A DNA stretch of 64,000 nt, from the NCBI GenBank assembly GCA_958510875.1, contig OY294068.1, forward strand, positions 79,789,978 to 79,853,977, in the 5' to 3' direction. Every line of letters begins with the position of its first letter. Within the stretch, counting starts at the first letter, position 1. The notes beneath the pieces are model-generated. The model was given only the letters and a program-made list of their open reading frames with translations, had not been told where the DNA came from and ran no database searches. Shown here one piece after another: positions 22,365 through 31,400 of this stretch. The position numbers were made by a program, and so were the translations under genes. Source of the DNA: Endomychus coccineus (lineage: Eukaryota; Arthropoda; Insecta; Coleoptera; Endomychidae).

Positions 22365-25013
22365 ATGGATTCTAAACGTTTGAAAAATATCGAAAAATGT
22401 AAGCAATATCGAGAGCGCAAACGTTTGCGCGAGGTTGGGAGTACCGATTCTAGTGAGTTGAGTACAAGAACGCCGTTGACAAAAAATGAACGAAATAGGC
22501 GGTACCGTGAGGGTGTAAAGAGGCGCAAACTTGAAAATTCTGTTGATGTTTACTCAGAGATTGTCAATAATAATAGTGAGAGTGACATTTCTGAAGGTGT
22601 AAATAATGACAGTGAAGTAGTGGCGGCAGAAATTCCTTCCTTACTAGATGTATGTGCTCAATTTTGGTGCGTGCGCAGAAACGTGGTGCGGCCACAAAGA
22701 GGGCGATTTAATGGTGAAGTACACTTTAAAGACTATATGCATAAACATTTTTTTTCGGATAAATTGAATGATTATTGTCGCGTATGTGATCGTATTTGGT
22801 GGACGAGCAGACTAACCCACATTCGATTTGATACACCTATATACGATTTTGTGAAATCGTTAAATTATTATGACATGCAAGAGCCGTTCATGGTGTGTTC
22901 TAATTGTTCTACGTTTCTGCGGCGTAAGAAAATTCCTTGTTTGGCAACACTTAATGGATACTTTTATCCTGAAATTCCTAAAGACTTGCCCGATTTATGT
23001 CCGTTATCTGAGCGTCTTATTTCGCCTCGCATTCCTTTTATGCAAATTCGTCATATTAGATATTTTGCTGGTTCTCGGCGTTTAATCGGTCAAGTTGCAA
23101 ATGTGCCTGTAGATGTCAATAATATGGTTATGGCACTACCGCGGTGTTTGGAAGATGATTTCACATTTAATGTTTGTCTCAAGCGAAAATTACTTCATAA
23201 AAGTTCATATATGGCGGGGTGTATTTCCAAAACAAATATAAAAATATGGCTCAAAGAATTAGTGAAAACACCATTATATCGAAAATACAATATTGTGATA
23301 CATGAGTCGTTTTTCCACGCCAACTGTTCTGACGACGAAGAGGATGATGGTACCTTGCGTTACACCCATCTTCTTGCAAACAGCCATCGCAATATCGATA
23401 TTAATATTCGGCGAACTATTCAACAAGTTACTAAACACAATGAACGTCGCATGACATCAGAAGAAATCTTATCGAGGATGCAGGAAACGTTGTTTTGGGG
23501 AGAAGATATGATTCTTGATATGGCTCCGGGACAAAATACTCGACCATTCGCCTTATCATTCGATGCAGACGCTGAAGAATTGTCTTTTCCCATGATTTAT
23601 TTCGGTCAACCACGAGAGTTTACGGTGCGAGCTACTGCTTATTCGATGGCTACAAGTGAGATAAGAAGACGCGACCGACGTGGAGTCAAGTCTAATCATA
23701 TTTTGTACATGGCCGCAAAAATAATGAGATTTCGTGTTATAGCTAGTCTAAATGTTATGTTTCGAGCAAATACTTCTAACGTTCATAATATTACTAGAAG
23801 TGACATCGAAAACCGCCAGTTTATTAAAGAAACTATGGAACGAAATGAATCGTTTATGCGCCACATTCCAAATTCTGTTCAGTACTGGTATACTCGTAAA
23901 CTCGATTTATTTGGTATGATGAGACAATTAGGTAAGCCGACAGTGTTTCTTACTTTAAGTGCGTCGGAAACTTATTGGTTTCCATTGTTACAATATATCT
24001 ATAAGTTTCAAAACAATATACCAGATGGTCAAGACATTCCGGACGAAATATTTGAAGGTATGAATGCCACAAATAGAGCTGAGTTGGTTAATAGTGATCC
24101 AGTTCTCTGTTGTTTATATTTCGATAAATTGGTTGATACAATAATAAATGCTTTGAAACGAACGACTGGGCCATTCGGAAAATATCGTATTATAGATTTT
24201 TTTCGACGTGTCGAATTCCAACATCGAGGTAGCCCTCACTGCCACATGTTACTATGGTTAGAAAACGCACCACCACCATCAGATACAGAGAGGCGATTGA
24301 ATGAAGGGCTAGATATGCCCGAGGTAGTTGAATTGTTGGATTGTTCAAGTACTGTTGATCAGTCGTTATTAGTGGGTGGGAGACAGTTGCAGACGCATCG
24401 CCATACGCATACTTGTTATGAGAAGAATGCAAAAAAATGTAGAGTTGGTGCTCCTTTTTGGCCTATGAATGAAACAAGAATTTTAATGCCGGTACTTACT
24501 GCGGATCGCGACAAAGCGTTGGTTCAACGCTACAACAGTTTGCATGAAAACTTAGAAAATATTCATTACGTTGATGTACACCACTTTCTTGCAATGAATC
24601 TAATCGAGACGTTGGATGAATATTTGCTTATTATACGACATGGTATACGCCGCCCTATGGTGTTTCTAAAACGTGATATTGATGACATATGGACTAGTCC
24701 CTTTAATCCTCTAATATCTTCTGTATTACAATCTAATATGGACATTCAATTTATATTAGACGAGTATTCGTGCACAGCGTATGTGGCAGATTATGTAAAT
24801 AAATCTGAACGCGGTTTCAGTTCATTGCATCGTGAATTGGTAAAGTTGAGAGATGAGTATCCTGATATGGATTACGATGCATGTTTGAAACAATTAGGGA
24901 AACGGGTATTAAGTAATATCGAAATGTGCACGCAGGAAGCAGCTTGGTTTTTATTGCGATTGCCGATGTCAGAGGCGTCGAGACAAGTTGTGTTTGTACC
25001 AACTCAACAGTAG
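22365..25013 (+). CDS. Helentron protein, N-terminal zinc-binding and Rep part
   Basis: ATG 22365 has a strong context (CGCCATGG). After a basic start (about residues 1-65) comes a DUF6570-like region with paired cysteines (CRVCDRIWW, FMVCSNCSTFL, RKKIPCLATLNGYF, GQVANVPVDVNNMV). The Helitron-like N domain and Rep nuclease follow: VQYWYTRKLDLFGMMRQLG, FLTLSAS, the metal-binding His-x-His in RGSPHCHMLLWL (about 24225) and the catalytic Tyr region TAYVADYVNK (about 24775). In the family this enzyme nicks DNA for rolling-circle-like transfer. The frame is uninterrupted to the Polinton insertion. The TAG at 25011-25013 belongs to the Polinton end, and the natural frame resumes at 35664. Confidence 0.9.
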   Translation: MDSKRLKNIEKCKQYRERKRLREVGSTDSSELSTRTPLTKNERNRRYREGVKRRKLENSVDVYSEIVNNNSESDISEGVNNDSEVVAAEIPSLLDVCAQFWCVRRNVVRPQRGRFNGEVHFKDYMHKHFFSDKLNDYCRVCDRIWWTSRLTHIRFDTPIYDFVKSLNYYDMQEPFMVCSNCSTFLRRKKIPCLATLNGYFYPEIPKDLPDLCPLSERLISPRIPFMQIRHIRYFAGSRRLIGQVANVPVDVNNMVMALPRCLEDDFTFNVCLKRKLLHKSSYMAGCISKTNIKIWLKELVKTPLYRKYNIVIHESFFHANCSDDEEDDGTLRYTHLLANSHRNIDINIRRTIQQVTKHNERRMTSEEILSRMQETLFWGEDMILDMAPGQNTRPFALSFDADAEELSFPMIYFGQPREFTVRATAYSMATSEIRRRDRRGVKSNHILYMAAKIMRFRVIASLNVMFRANTSNVHNITRSDIENRQFIKETMERNESFMRHIPNSVQYWYTRKLDLFGMMRQLGKPTVFLTLSASETYWFPLLQYIYKFQNNIPDGQDIPDEIFEGMNATNRAELVNSDPVLCCLYFDKLVDTIINALKRTTGPFGKYRIIDFFRRVEFQHRGSPHCHMLLWLENAPPPSDTERRLNEGLDMPEVVELLDCSSTVDQSLLVGGRQLQTHRHTHTCYEKNAKKCRVGAPFWPMNETRILMPVLTADRDKALVQRYNSLHENLENIHYVDVHHFLAMNLIETLDEYLLIIRHGIRRPMVFLKRDIDDIWTSPFNPLISSVLQSNMDIQFILDEYSCTAYVADYVNKSERGFSSLHRELVKLRDEYPDMDYDACLKQLGKRVLSNIEMCTQEAAWFLLRLPMSEASRQVVFVPTQQ

Positions 25014-25182
25014 ATGAACTGGACTAGTTCTGCGACAGGATATCCGGTCTAGCTGTCGATGTGCATCCGGTGTGAGCTTGTCCTTATCAGTTTTGAAAGG
25101 ATGTAGGTGATAAGGATTTTATTTGTAAAGAGTATACAGGTTGTGTATAAAAAGTGTGTCACATGTACAGAGTCATGTGACT
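25009..25182 (+). repeat. Polinton left TIR
   Basis: 174 bp beginning AGTAGATGAACTGG and ending GAGTCATGTGACT. It differs from the right copy at four positions by my reading. Directly inside it the satellite-like arrays begin. Confidence 0.95.
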
Positions 25183-25234
25183 AACACATGACAGCATGGC
25201 GGCCCTAAGGTCCAACTGTTGACCTAAGGTACTG

Positions 25235-25460
25235 CTGTCATGGCGACCATAAGGACCAGTTGTCATGGCGACTATAAGGTCCAGCTGTCATGGCGACCAT
25301 AAGGTCCAGCTGTCATGGCGACCATAAGGTCCAGCTGTCATGGCGACCATAAGGACCAGCTGTCATGGCAACCATAAGGACCAGCTGTCATGGCGACCAT
25401 AAGGTCCAGCTGTCATGGCGACCATAAGGTCCAGCTGTCATGGCGACCATAAGGTACAGA
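25235..25460. repeat. 25-bp tandem array, nine units
   Basis: TGTCATGGCGACCATAAGG recurs with an exact 25-base period at 25236, 25261, 25286, 25311, 25336, 25361, 25386, 25411 and 25436. Units differ at one or two positions. Each unit junction contains CAGCTGTCA. Open frames reported across it are an effect of the repeat and are not genes. Confidence 0.95.
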
Positions 25461-26200
25461 TTGCTTCGTAGAGATGTCGCCACCAAGCGACAGCTGTCAT
25501 GGTGACCATAAGGTCCAGCTGTCATGGAGGTCCTAATGTACAAATTGCTTCGTGCAGATGTCACAACCACATGACAGCTGTCATGGTGGACCCAAGGTAC
25601 AGACTGCTTCGTGGAGGGGGCTCCGCCACCTCTAGGAAACAATCTCTACCTTTGGTCCAAAGGTACAGGCTGCTTCATGAAGATGTCACCACCACGTGAC
25701 AGCTGTCATCGAAGGTACAAGCTGCTTCATGGAGATGTCGCAACCACATGACAGCTGTCATGGCGGACCAAAGGTACAGGTTGCTTCGTGTAGGTGTCAC
25801 CACCACGTGACAGCTGTCATGGCGGACCAAAGGTACAGGTTGCTTCGTGTAGGTGTCGCCACCACGTGACAGCTATCATGGTGAGCTATATGTACAGGCT
25901 GCTTCGTGTAGGTGTCACCACCACGTGACAGCTGTCATCGAAGGTACAGGCTGCTTCGTGTAGGTGTCACCACCACGTGACAGCTGTCACCGAAGGTACA
26001 GGCTGCTTCGTGTAGGTGTCACCACCACGTGACAGCTGTCATCGAAGGTACAGGCTGCTTCGTGTAGGTGGCGCCACCAGTTCGGCTCGTCCGACTCGTG
26101 CGAATCCAAGATGACAGGCTGCTATCACAGGGCAGACGTGTGACGTCACAGCATAAAGGTACAGACTGCTTCGTGGAGGTGTCGCCACCAGTTCGACTCG
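25455..26200. repeat. 52-60 bp tandem array carrying TGACAGCTGTCA palindromes
   Basis: The unit holds AGGTACAGGCTGCTTCGTGT, a TGTCACCACCACGTGACAGC part and CTGTCAT. Longer units carry an additional GGCGGACCAA segment. The 12-bp palindrome TGACAGCTGTCA is perfect at 25572, 25697, 25749, 25808, 25926, 25978 and 26030, with near-matches at 25487 and 25867. In most units it directly overlaps CACGTG. No protein is encoded. Confidence 0.95.
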
Positions 26201-26559
26201 TCCGCCTCGTACGGTTTTGAAATCACATGATCTGTCACGCGGTGAGATATGGTGTCTGTCACTTCGACGGAGTGTCTGTCACAAGGTGTCATGGTGGCTA
26301 TCACGTACCATAGAGCTGAAGGTTATAGAGCTAACCCAACTCAAAACCATAGAACATCATGGTGGTGGAAAGAGTTGTCATGGTGTCTTTCATGGGAGGT
26401 CTTCATCGAGGTGTCATGTCGCGTCTTGGAGGGCGTGACGTGGTGGATCCATGAAGCATCTGTCACGCGAACTGTCATGACGGATCTATGAATGTCAACC
26501 ATACCTTTATAGGTATCAAATGAAAAGTCTTGATATGCAGAATGTTAATTTTATTGAAT

Positions 26560-26757
26560 TGAAGATCCTGCGATCATAGTTTACGAACGATGATGACGTC
26601 ACGGGAGGCATTTATTGTTTCAATCCGGCGACCATGGTTTACGAACGATGATGACGTCACTGCTTCGAACCGATGACAGTAACTGATTCAATCCGGCGAC
26701 CATAGTTCACGAACGATAATGACGTCATCATCGTTCACGAACTATGATGGTCAGATG
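26560..26757. repeat. Dispersed TGACGTCA repeats and large palindrome
   Basis: Three copies of a unit of about 60 bp contain an ACCATAGTTTACGAACGATG-like core followed by TGACGTCA at 26594, 26652 and 26720; a fourth TGACGTCA is at 26141. The last copy is followed by its own inverted copy, giving a near-perfect palindrome centred on the TGACGTCA at 26720-26727. The remaining 26200-27160 has no convincing gene. Confidence 0.85.
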
Positions 26758-27291
26758 AGGAATGAAATGCGAGTAATAATAATGATACTCTATGAGTAAA
26801 TGTGAATAGTTGGAGGTTATGATAAAGATATCCAGTAAGTTTGTAAATGTGTCATTATGCATATATCTTTTGAAGAATACACACGTATACTTTGAAAATT
26901 TGTGGAGAAAGTTCATGAACTAAGAAGAGACTTGAATTTTTACGAAGATAAAATAAAAGTTATAAGACTGTTGAATACATTTACAAGTGTAAAAAGTGAA
27001 GATAATGATGGGAGTGGGGATGTTAAAAACAAATTTCGTGATTCTAACCACAATTCTGAATGGTATTCTATACGCGAACGTTCCCCAACACGTTGAGCGC
27101 ATTTATATTTGTCTGAAGGATTTTGCAACCGATGGTGGTGGGGGGTGTAACCATACCGAATGAATTCCGATGAATTTTAGAAAAATCAACGATAATCAAT
27201 TAGAGGTATTCGCATTCAACATTCCTCAAGACAATCGTACCACCATTCATTATAAACTTAAATTTTATTCTTTGATCGGAGTGAGGGAGAT

Positions 27292-27507
27292 ATGGCTGAA
27301 TGGCAATTGCTCCAACAATCATCATGTTTACCACATGTCATACAAAAGACAATATCAACACCATCCATACGTACATCATCCTCACTAGACGAAGAAATTT
27401 CTAAAATTTTCGCAATTTTGTATGCAATTTTATCTTCTTTATCAGTACTAATGTTGAAAATGTTTGTTAAATATGTAAAGAAGGCTATTTACCATGTAAA
27501 TAAATGA
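27292..27507 (+). CDS. Possible small membrane protein, unassigned
   Basis: ATG 27292 opens a 71-residue frame. After a hydrophilic N-terminus it has an acidic turn (DEEISK), one strongly hydrophobic stretch (IFAILYAILSSLSVLMLKMF) and a basic end. That is the shape of a single-pass membrane protein. An AATAAA follows at about 27533, and the frame is convergent with the MSV199 gene. A second frame at 27170-27388 overlaps it out of phase and starts with its own ATG, so which of the two is used, if either, is unclear. No family recognised. Confidence 0.35.
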   Translation: MAEWQLLQQSSCLPHVIQKTISTPSIRTSSSLDEEISKIFAILYAILSSLSVLMLKMFVKYVKKAIYHVNK

Positions 27508-27552
27508 TTGTATGAAGATATAAGTGTTTTAATAAAACAAAAGGAATGATAA

Positions 27553-28550
27553 TTATAATAATATATTGACATTATCATTTGCTAGTTCATAAGCTTTATT
27601 TTTGTGATTGATAACACATTCTATCAATGACTCGATGTTGATATCACTAATCAATTGTTCACCCCCCTCTTCTTCTGCGGCATGAATAATATTTTCTCTT
27701 GCATACCATTTCAAATCGCGACGGGAATTCTGTTTCACTTCGTTACCAATATCGATAGCATGAGATATGTTAGACCATTTACGTATTAATCGCATTCCTC
27801 GATTTTGTAATTTTCTGTCGGCATCACGCCAACCATCCTCCTGTCGACGCTTTATGTACCATTCTGGTCTCATATCATTCGATGTTCGATATAATCCTAA
27901 ATAATATATATTATATAAATTTTATTATAAAAAACAAAGTACTTACCTAAATTTCGTCTCTTTCCAAAATGTATAGGAGGTGGAACAATATTTGGTGCAA
28001 TGTTATTCCGTAAGGTGATAACATTCATTTGAATTTGTTGAGATAAGCGTTGAGATCGTTCTTTCGCAAGACATTCACGTTCCTCAGCTCTTTGACGTTC
28101 TTGTTGTTCATAGAATTTCTCGTACTCACAATATTTCATCATAATAAATTTCATTAACGAAAACAGTTCACGTAACTCGATGACTTTAGGAGTTCGCATT
28201 TGCATCAATAATGATTCGAAATCAATAGCATTTAGAACATAATATTTCTTTCGTGCATCAGTCTTATCACAAATTTCTAAATGGTGTATATGCGGGTTTT
28301 TCCTCAACAATCTTGTTATAACACCCTTTTTAGCATGATATTTTTTGCCGCGATAACCTAACCAATCCAATAGATCTTCATTCATCAGAACGCGTTGGTT
28401 TAGTTGAATATTCCAAAATAAATAGTTTCTTTTATCGTTTCTTATATCGATCCCAAATTTTAGACACACTTCATTAACTGTTAACTTAATAAGATTGTTG
28501 GTGGACCATGTAGCCACATTTGAATCACGAACGCACGCTGTTAAGTTCAT
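27553..28550 (-). CDS. MSV199-domain protein with a 50-bp intron
   Basis: The start is taken at ATG 28550, because the longer frame upstream runs through a poly-C tract. The N-terminal part reads LIKLTVNEVCLKFGIDI, then NYLFWNIQLNQRVLMN, LLDWLGYRG, KKYYVLNAIDFESLLMQM and ELFSLMKFIMMKYCEYE. These fit the MSV199 domain found in large insect DNA viruses next to KilA-N/Bro-type proteins. A charged coiled coil follows. An intron at 27897-27946 (GTAAGT donor, TTTAG acceptor, phase 1) joins the frame to a second exon reading YRTSND, PEWYIKRRQEDGWRDADRKL and HAIDIGNEVKQ, ending at 27553. Function is unknown; DNA binding is likely from the family. It is the leftmost minus-strand gene of the Polinton. 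Confidence 0.65.
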
Positions 28551-28710
28551 TTTTATAACTGAACATTTTCTGAAATGATTCTCTCTTACATACGTGAGAA
28601 CGTGAACGTGAATAGTGAGGGTGGGGGGGGGGGGGGTTACTCTCCGTTTCGATGTCATTGCAAACGTTGATAACGTCACTAGTTGTTTCAATTTGTTTCA
28701 TTTCCAGCAA

Positions 28711-28744
28711 CCGACTACCATAGTTTACAAACTATGATCGTCGG
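28711..28744. repeat. 34-bp palindrome upstream of the MSV199 gene
   Basis: CCGACTACCATAGTTT is followed closely by AAACTATGATCGTCGG, an almost perfect inverted pair. Its core CCATAGTTTAC matches the core of the TGACGTCA repeats at 26560-26757, so the MSV199/small-ORF segment is bracketed by the same motif. A 14-base G run lies nearby at 28623-28636. Confidence 0.8.
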
Positions 28745-28883
28745 ATGTTTACATCACCACCTACCGTTTGAGAAATAAAATATCAAATATAATAATAATA
28801 ATAACATTTATTGGGAAAGATACATTTTGATAGTACATCATTTAGAGCTAAAATTATAACATTGTGATTCATCACCTGGTTCT

Positions 28884-30086
28884 TCACACCAAATTCCGAA
28901 CTGATCCTGTAATCGGAGAATACTCCATTATACGATCGTTAATGATGATGCAATAAGCCCTGATGTTTTTGGGGAAATTCAGGAAACTTTCCATCTCTAG
29001 TTTGACTTCAACTGTTGATGACTTTATAGCATCGTTTTGTTTTGAACAGTCAATCACAAAAATTGCTCTATTCTTGAATGCTATATAATCTAACATGGGC
29101 TCACTTATTATTTTATTTGAAAATGATTTCTGGAAATCATAGTACATCTGGTATGCTTCCACGTATTGCTGGTCGGTGAAATTCAATTTCATTGCTTCAT
29201 ATGGATAACACTCTGAATTCAAGTATAATTTTACATTTAGCAAGTTTATATTATCGAAATATGCACTGTGCTTAACAGGATTATTTTTTCGATCAGTTTG
29301 GAAAGCTAGAATCACATATCTTGGACGTTCCAAATTCATTGATGTTTTAACAGCCCAAATGTCACGAGTGCTCTCCTTCATCAACGGATTTTCATGCAGA
29401 TCCCAACTACGGAATGGAATCAAAATAGGCTTCTCAGCACTCAAATTCTCCAACATTTGAAATTTAACTTGATCACTTGGAAACACATGTCGCACTTTTA
29501 ATGCTATCGTCTTCACATTTATTTTAGCCGTTTTCGTGCCTGTGCTATTAGTATAGCAATCGTTATCGGTTCGAGACCTTATCAAGCGCAGCTTATGTTT
29601 TCCACTCAAAACTTTGTTATAGTCAATGAATAGGCCTAGTAGAAAATTCAACGGTATCCATAAATTGATTTTATTATTGTAGACTGAACTCAATACATCC
29701 TTAAATGACCATCCAGAAATAGCTAGAGGTATAGATTCATGTTTGGCATATGTTAGATAAGCTCTGATGGTGCTGACAATACCAGGATCACGTACTTTGT
29801 CTATCTCTTTTCCATTCAATTCATAACTGATATATTCGAAGAGAAACGCTCCGAAATTATTCGTTAGTTTACATTCACCATCACCACTTGCTTCTGGCTG
29901 GAATTCTGCCTCGATGAATAAAGCAGACGAGGCCAAATCTACCAACACATCTTGTTGATTGATTAATATCTCAATTTCATCGCTGTTGCCAAAAGATGTT
30001 GTGTGGGGATAGTAGGTATGAGTTTCTTCTCGGATGATGTCTTCATTGAAGTTTGGCTCGTTGAATATTTGAAGTTTTTCCGACAT
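28884..30086 (-). CDS. Double-jelly-roll capsid-like protein
   Basis: ATG 30086 gives about 400 residues without a stop. Recognisable blocks are FLFEYISYELNGKEIDKVRD, WIPLNFLLGLFIDYNKVL, KHKLRLIRSRTDNDCY, RPRYVILAFQTDRKNN and FDNINLLNVKLYLNSECYPY, followed by VEAYQMYYDFQKSF. I know these from insect polintovirus-type proteins assigned to the double-jelly-roll fold, the major-capsid architecture of this virus group. It would form the icosahedral shell. Neighbours on the same strand are the minor capsid gene, the protease remnant and the PLA2/pVI gene, a coherent morphogenesis block. The frame appears intact. Confidence 0.75.
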   Translation of the reverse strand: MSEKLQIFNEPNFNEDIIREETHTYYPHTTSFGNSDEIEILINQQDVLVDLASSALFIEAEFQPEASGDGECKLTNNFGAFLFEYISYELNGKEIDKVRDPGIVSTIRAYLTYAKHESIPLAISGWSFKDVLSSVYNNKINLWIPLNFLLGLFIDYNKVLSGKHKLRLIRSRTDNDCYTNSTGTKTAKINVKTIALKVRHVFPSDQVKFQMLENLSAEKPILIPFRSWDLHENPLMKESTRDIWAVKTSMNLERPRYVILAFQTDRKNNPVKHSAYFDNINLLNVKLYLNSECYPYEAMKLNFTDQQYVEAYQMYYDFQKSFSNKIISEPMLDYIAFKNRAIFVIDCSKQNDAIKSSTVEVKLEMESFLNFPKNIRAYCIIINDRIMEYSPITGSVRNLV

Positions 30087-30308
30087 TGTAACCAAGGGAC
30101 TTCAAAAAATTGATATTTTCCAATGATAGTGATGCAGAAGCAACCTTCTCCCTTGAACTCGTTGTAGATAATGACTGATGACCACTATGGGTATGTCTTT
30201 TATTGCTGAAATCCAAACCCATGTTCTCAAGTGATGGCTACTGCAACAACAACCTTCTCAGATGAATTCTTTTCATATAATGAGTGGTGGTGAGTATTGG
30301 ATTATTAT

Positions 30309-31052
30309 TTATTGTTGGAAGCCATAATCCCTAGCGGTCTTTTTCAACTCCAACCGTATAATAATTTCTTCTCCACGAAAATTTACCCGTTTCCAATTCT
30401 GATCTAAAATATTCAGTGTGATGTTATCGAAGGACGTCTTGCTGATGATCGGTAGATAAATAAGATTCTTCGGCTCTATATCAATGGAAAACGCAGGTGG
30501 TACAAGAGGTGAGAACTCATATATCGTATGAGCTATCTTATTGTTATAATATGCTCCTGCGGTTAAGTTACACTCTACTCGTATTGTTTGAACTTTGATT
30601 ATGTTTATAGGTCGATCAGATACGTGTAGTTCGCGAGATGTCAATTTCTTTTTGCTGAATCCCAACAGTTCGCTTATACTATCTTTAGGAATAAAATTCA
30701 CTTCAAAATCACTCTTCAGCTCTGTGTGTAGAGTGTTGTTGTTAGATTTTATTGATAATTTACGGTCACGTTCTTCTTGCTTCACTCCTATCCCACAAAC
30801 TGCACTTTGTATGAAATCCTCGATGTCTGTCAACTCGTAGGACCCCGTAGGTATAGTTACTACTTCTTCCTCACTCTTCACATTTTTATAATAAAATTTA
30901 TTAAAACCTTCTTCAATGTTCGGAATGCTATTGTACGTATGCAAGCCAACAAGTGCGATAGAATAATATGAATGAGGATCTAGTTCTATAGGTGGGTGGA
31001 AATCTACAGATAAGCGGGAGCTCTTACCCGTGATAGTGAACGTCTGAGACAT
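30309..31052 (-). CDS. Minor capsid (penton-like) protein
   Basis: ATG 31052 opens MSQTFTITGKSSRLSV and a 247-residue frame. The block PPIELDPHSYYSIALVGLHT with YNSIPNIEEGFNKFYY, then IPTGSYELTDIEDFIQSAV and FSPLVPPAFSIDIEP, is shared with insect polintovirus minor capsid proteins as I recall them. A single jelly roll forming vertices is the usual role. It is uninterrupted and lies between the major capsid gene and the protease remnant. Identification rests on block similarity only. Confidence 0.65.
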   Translation of the reverse strand: MSQTFTITGKSSRLSVDFHPPIELDPHSYYSIALVGLHTYNSIPNIEEGFNKFYYKNVKSEEEVVTIPTGSYELTDIEDFIQSAVCGIGVKQEERDRKLSIKSNNNTLHTELKSDFEVNFIPKDSISELLGFSKKKLTSRELHVSDRPINIIKVQTIRVECNLTAGAYYNNKIAHTIYEFSPLVPPAFSIDIEPKNLIYLPIISKTSFDNITLNILDQNWKRVNFRGEEIIIRLELKKTARDYGFQQ

Positions 31053-31103
31053 GATTGATGAAAACTTTACCAACAATCTGTTTATATACTAATAAATGCA
31101 GGG

Positions 31104-31400
31104 TTAGTCGAGCACAACTGAAGAGTTAGAGAGGAAATCTAAACATAACTGACCACAATTATAAGTGTTATATTGTTGAAAATTATCGTGATTGAATAAT
31201 ATCTTACACTTTTTGAAATAATCCACTAGTTCGCGAGGGGGGCGTAAATTGCCAAAACTATCATAATATAAAACTGTATCATCCGTTGGATGGCAGTTCA
31301 TCACGCATAAATACTCCTCTAAAATGGGGAATTTTCAGAGCTTTTGCTAGTTTTCGTAGATCGAGATCGGTCAGAGGTCTTCTGGGTAGGTTTACTGACA
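31104..31400 (-). pseudogene. Adenovirus-type cysteine protease, internally deleted
   Basis: Two frames together show a Polinton maturation protease. From about 31395 to 31290 one frame reads LTDLDLRKLAKALK then IPHFRGVFMRDELP. From about 31295 to 31104 the other reads DDTVLYYDSFGNLRPPRELV and ends NTYNCGQLCLDF with the nucleophile Cys. The segment that should lie between them, with the Gly-Ile-Val-Asn and His-Trp blocks carrying the catalytic His, is missing, and the frame changes at the same point. No ATG precedes the first part: a TAA lies just upstream, inside the overlap with the PLA2/pVI gene. The family cleaves capsid precursors; this copy cannot. Confidence 0.7.

Noticed and set aside
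25388..25642. Open frames across the tandem arrays
   Set aside because: Repeat-driven translation with no start context and no similarity.
25235..26200. CRISPR-like array
   Set aside because: Units are directly adjacent tandem repeats without variable spacers, in a eukaryotic element.
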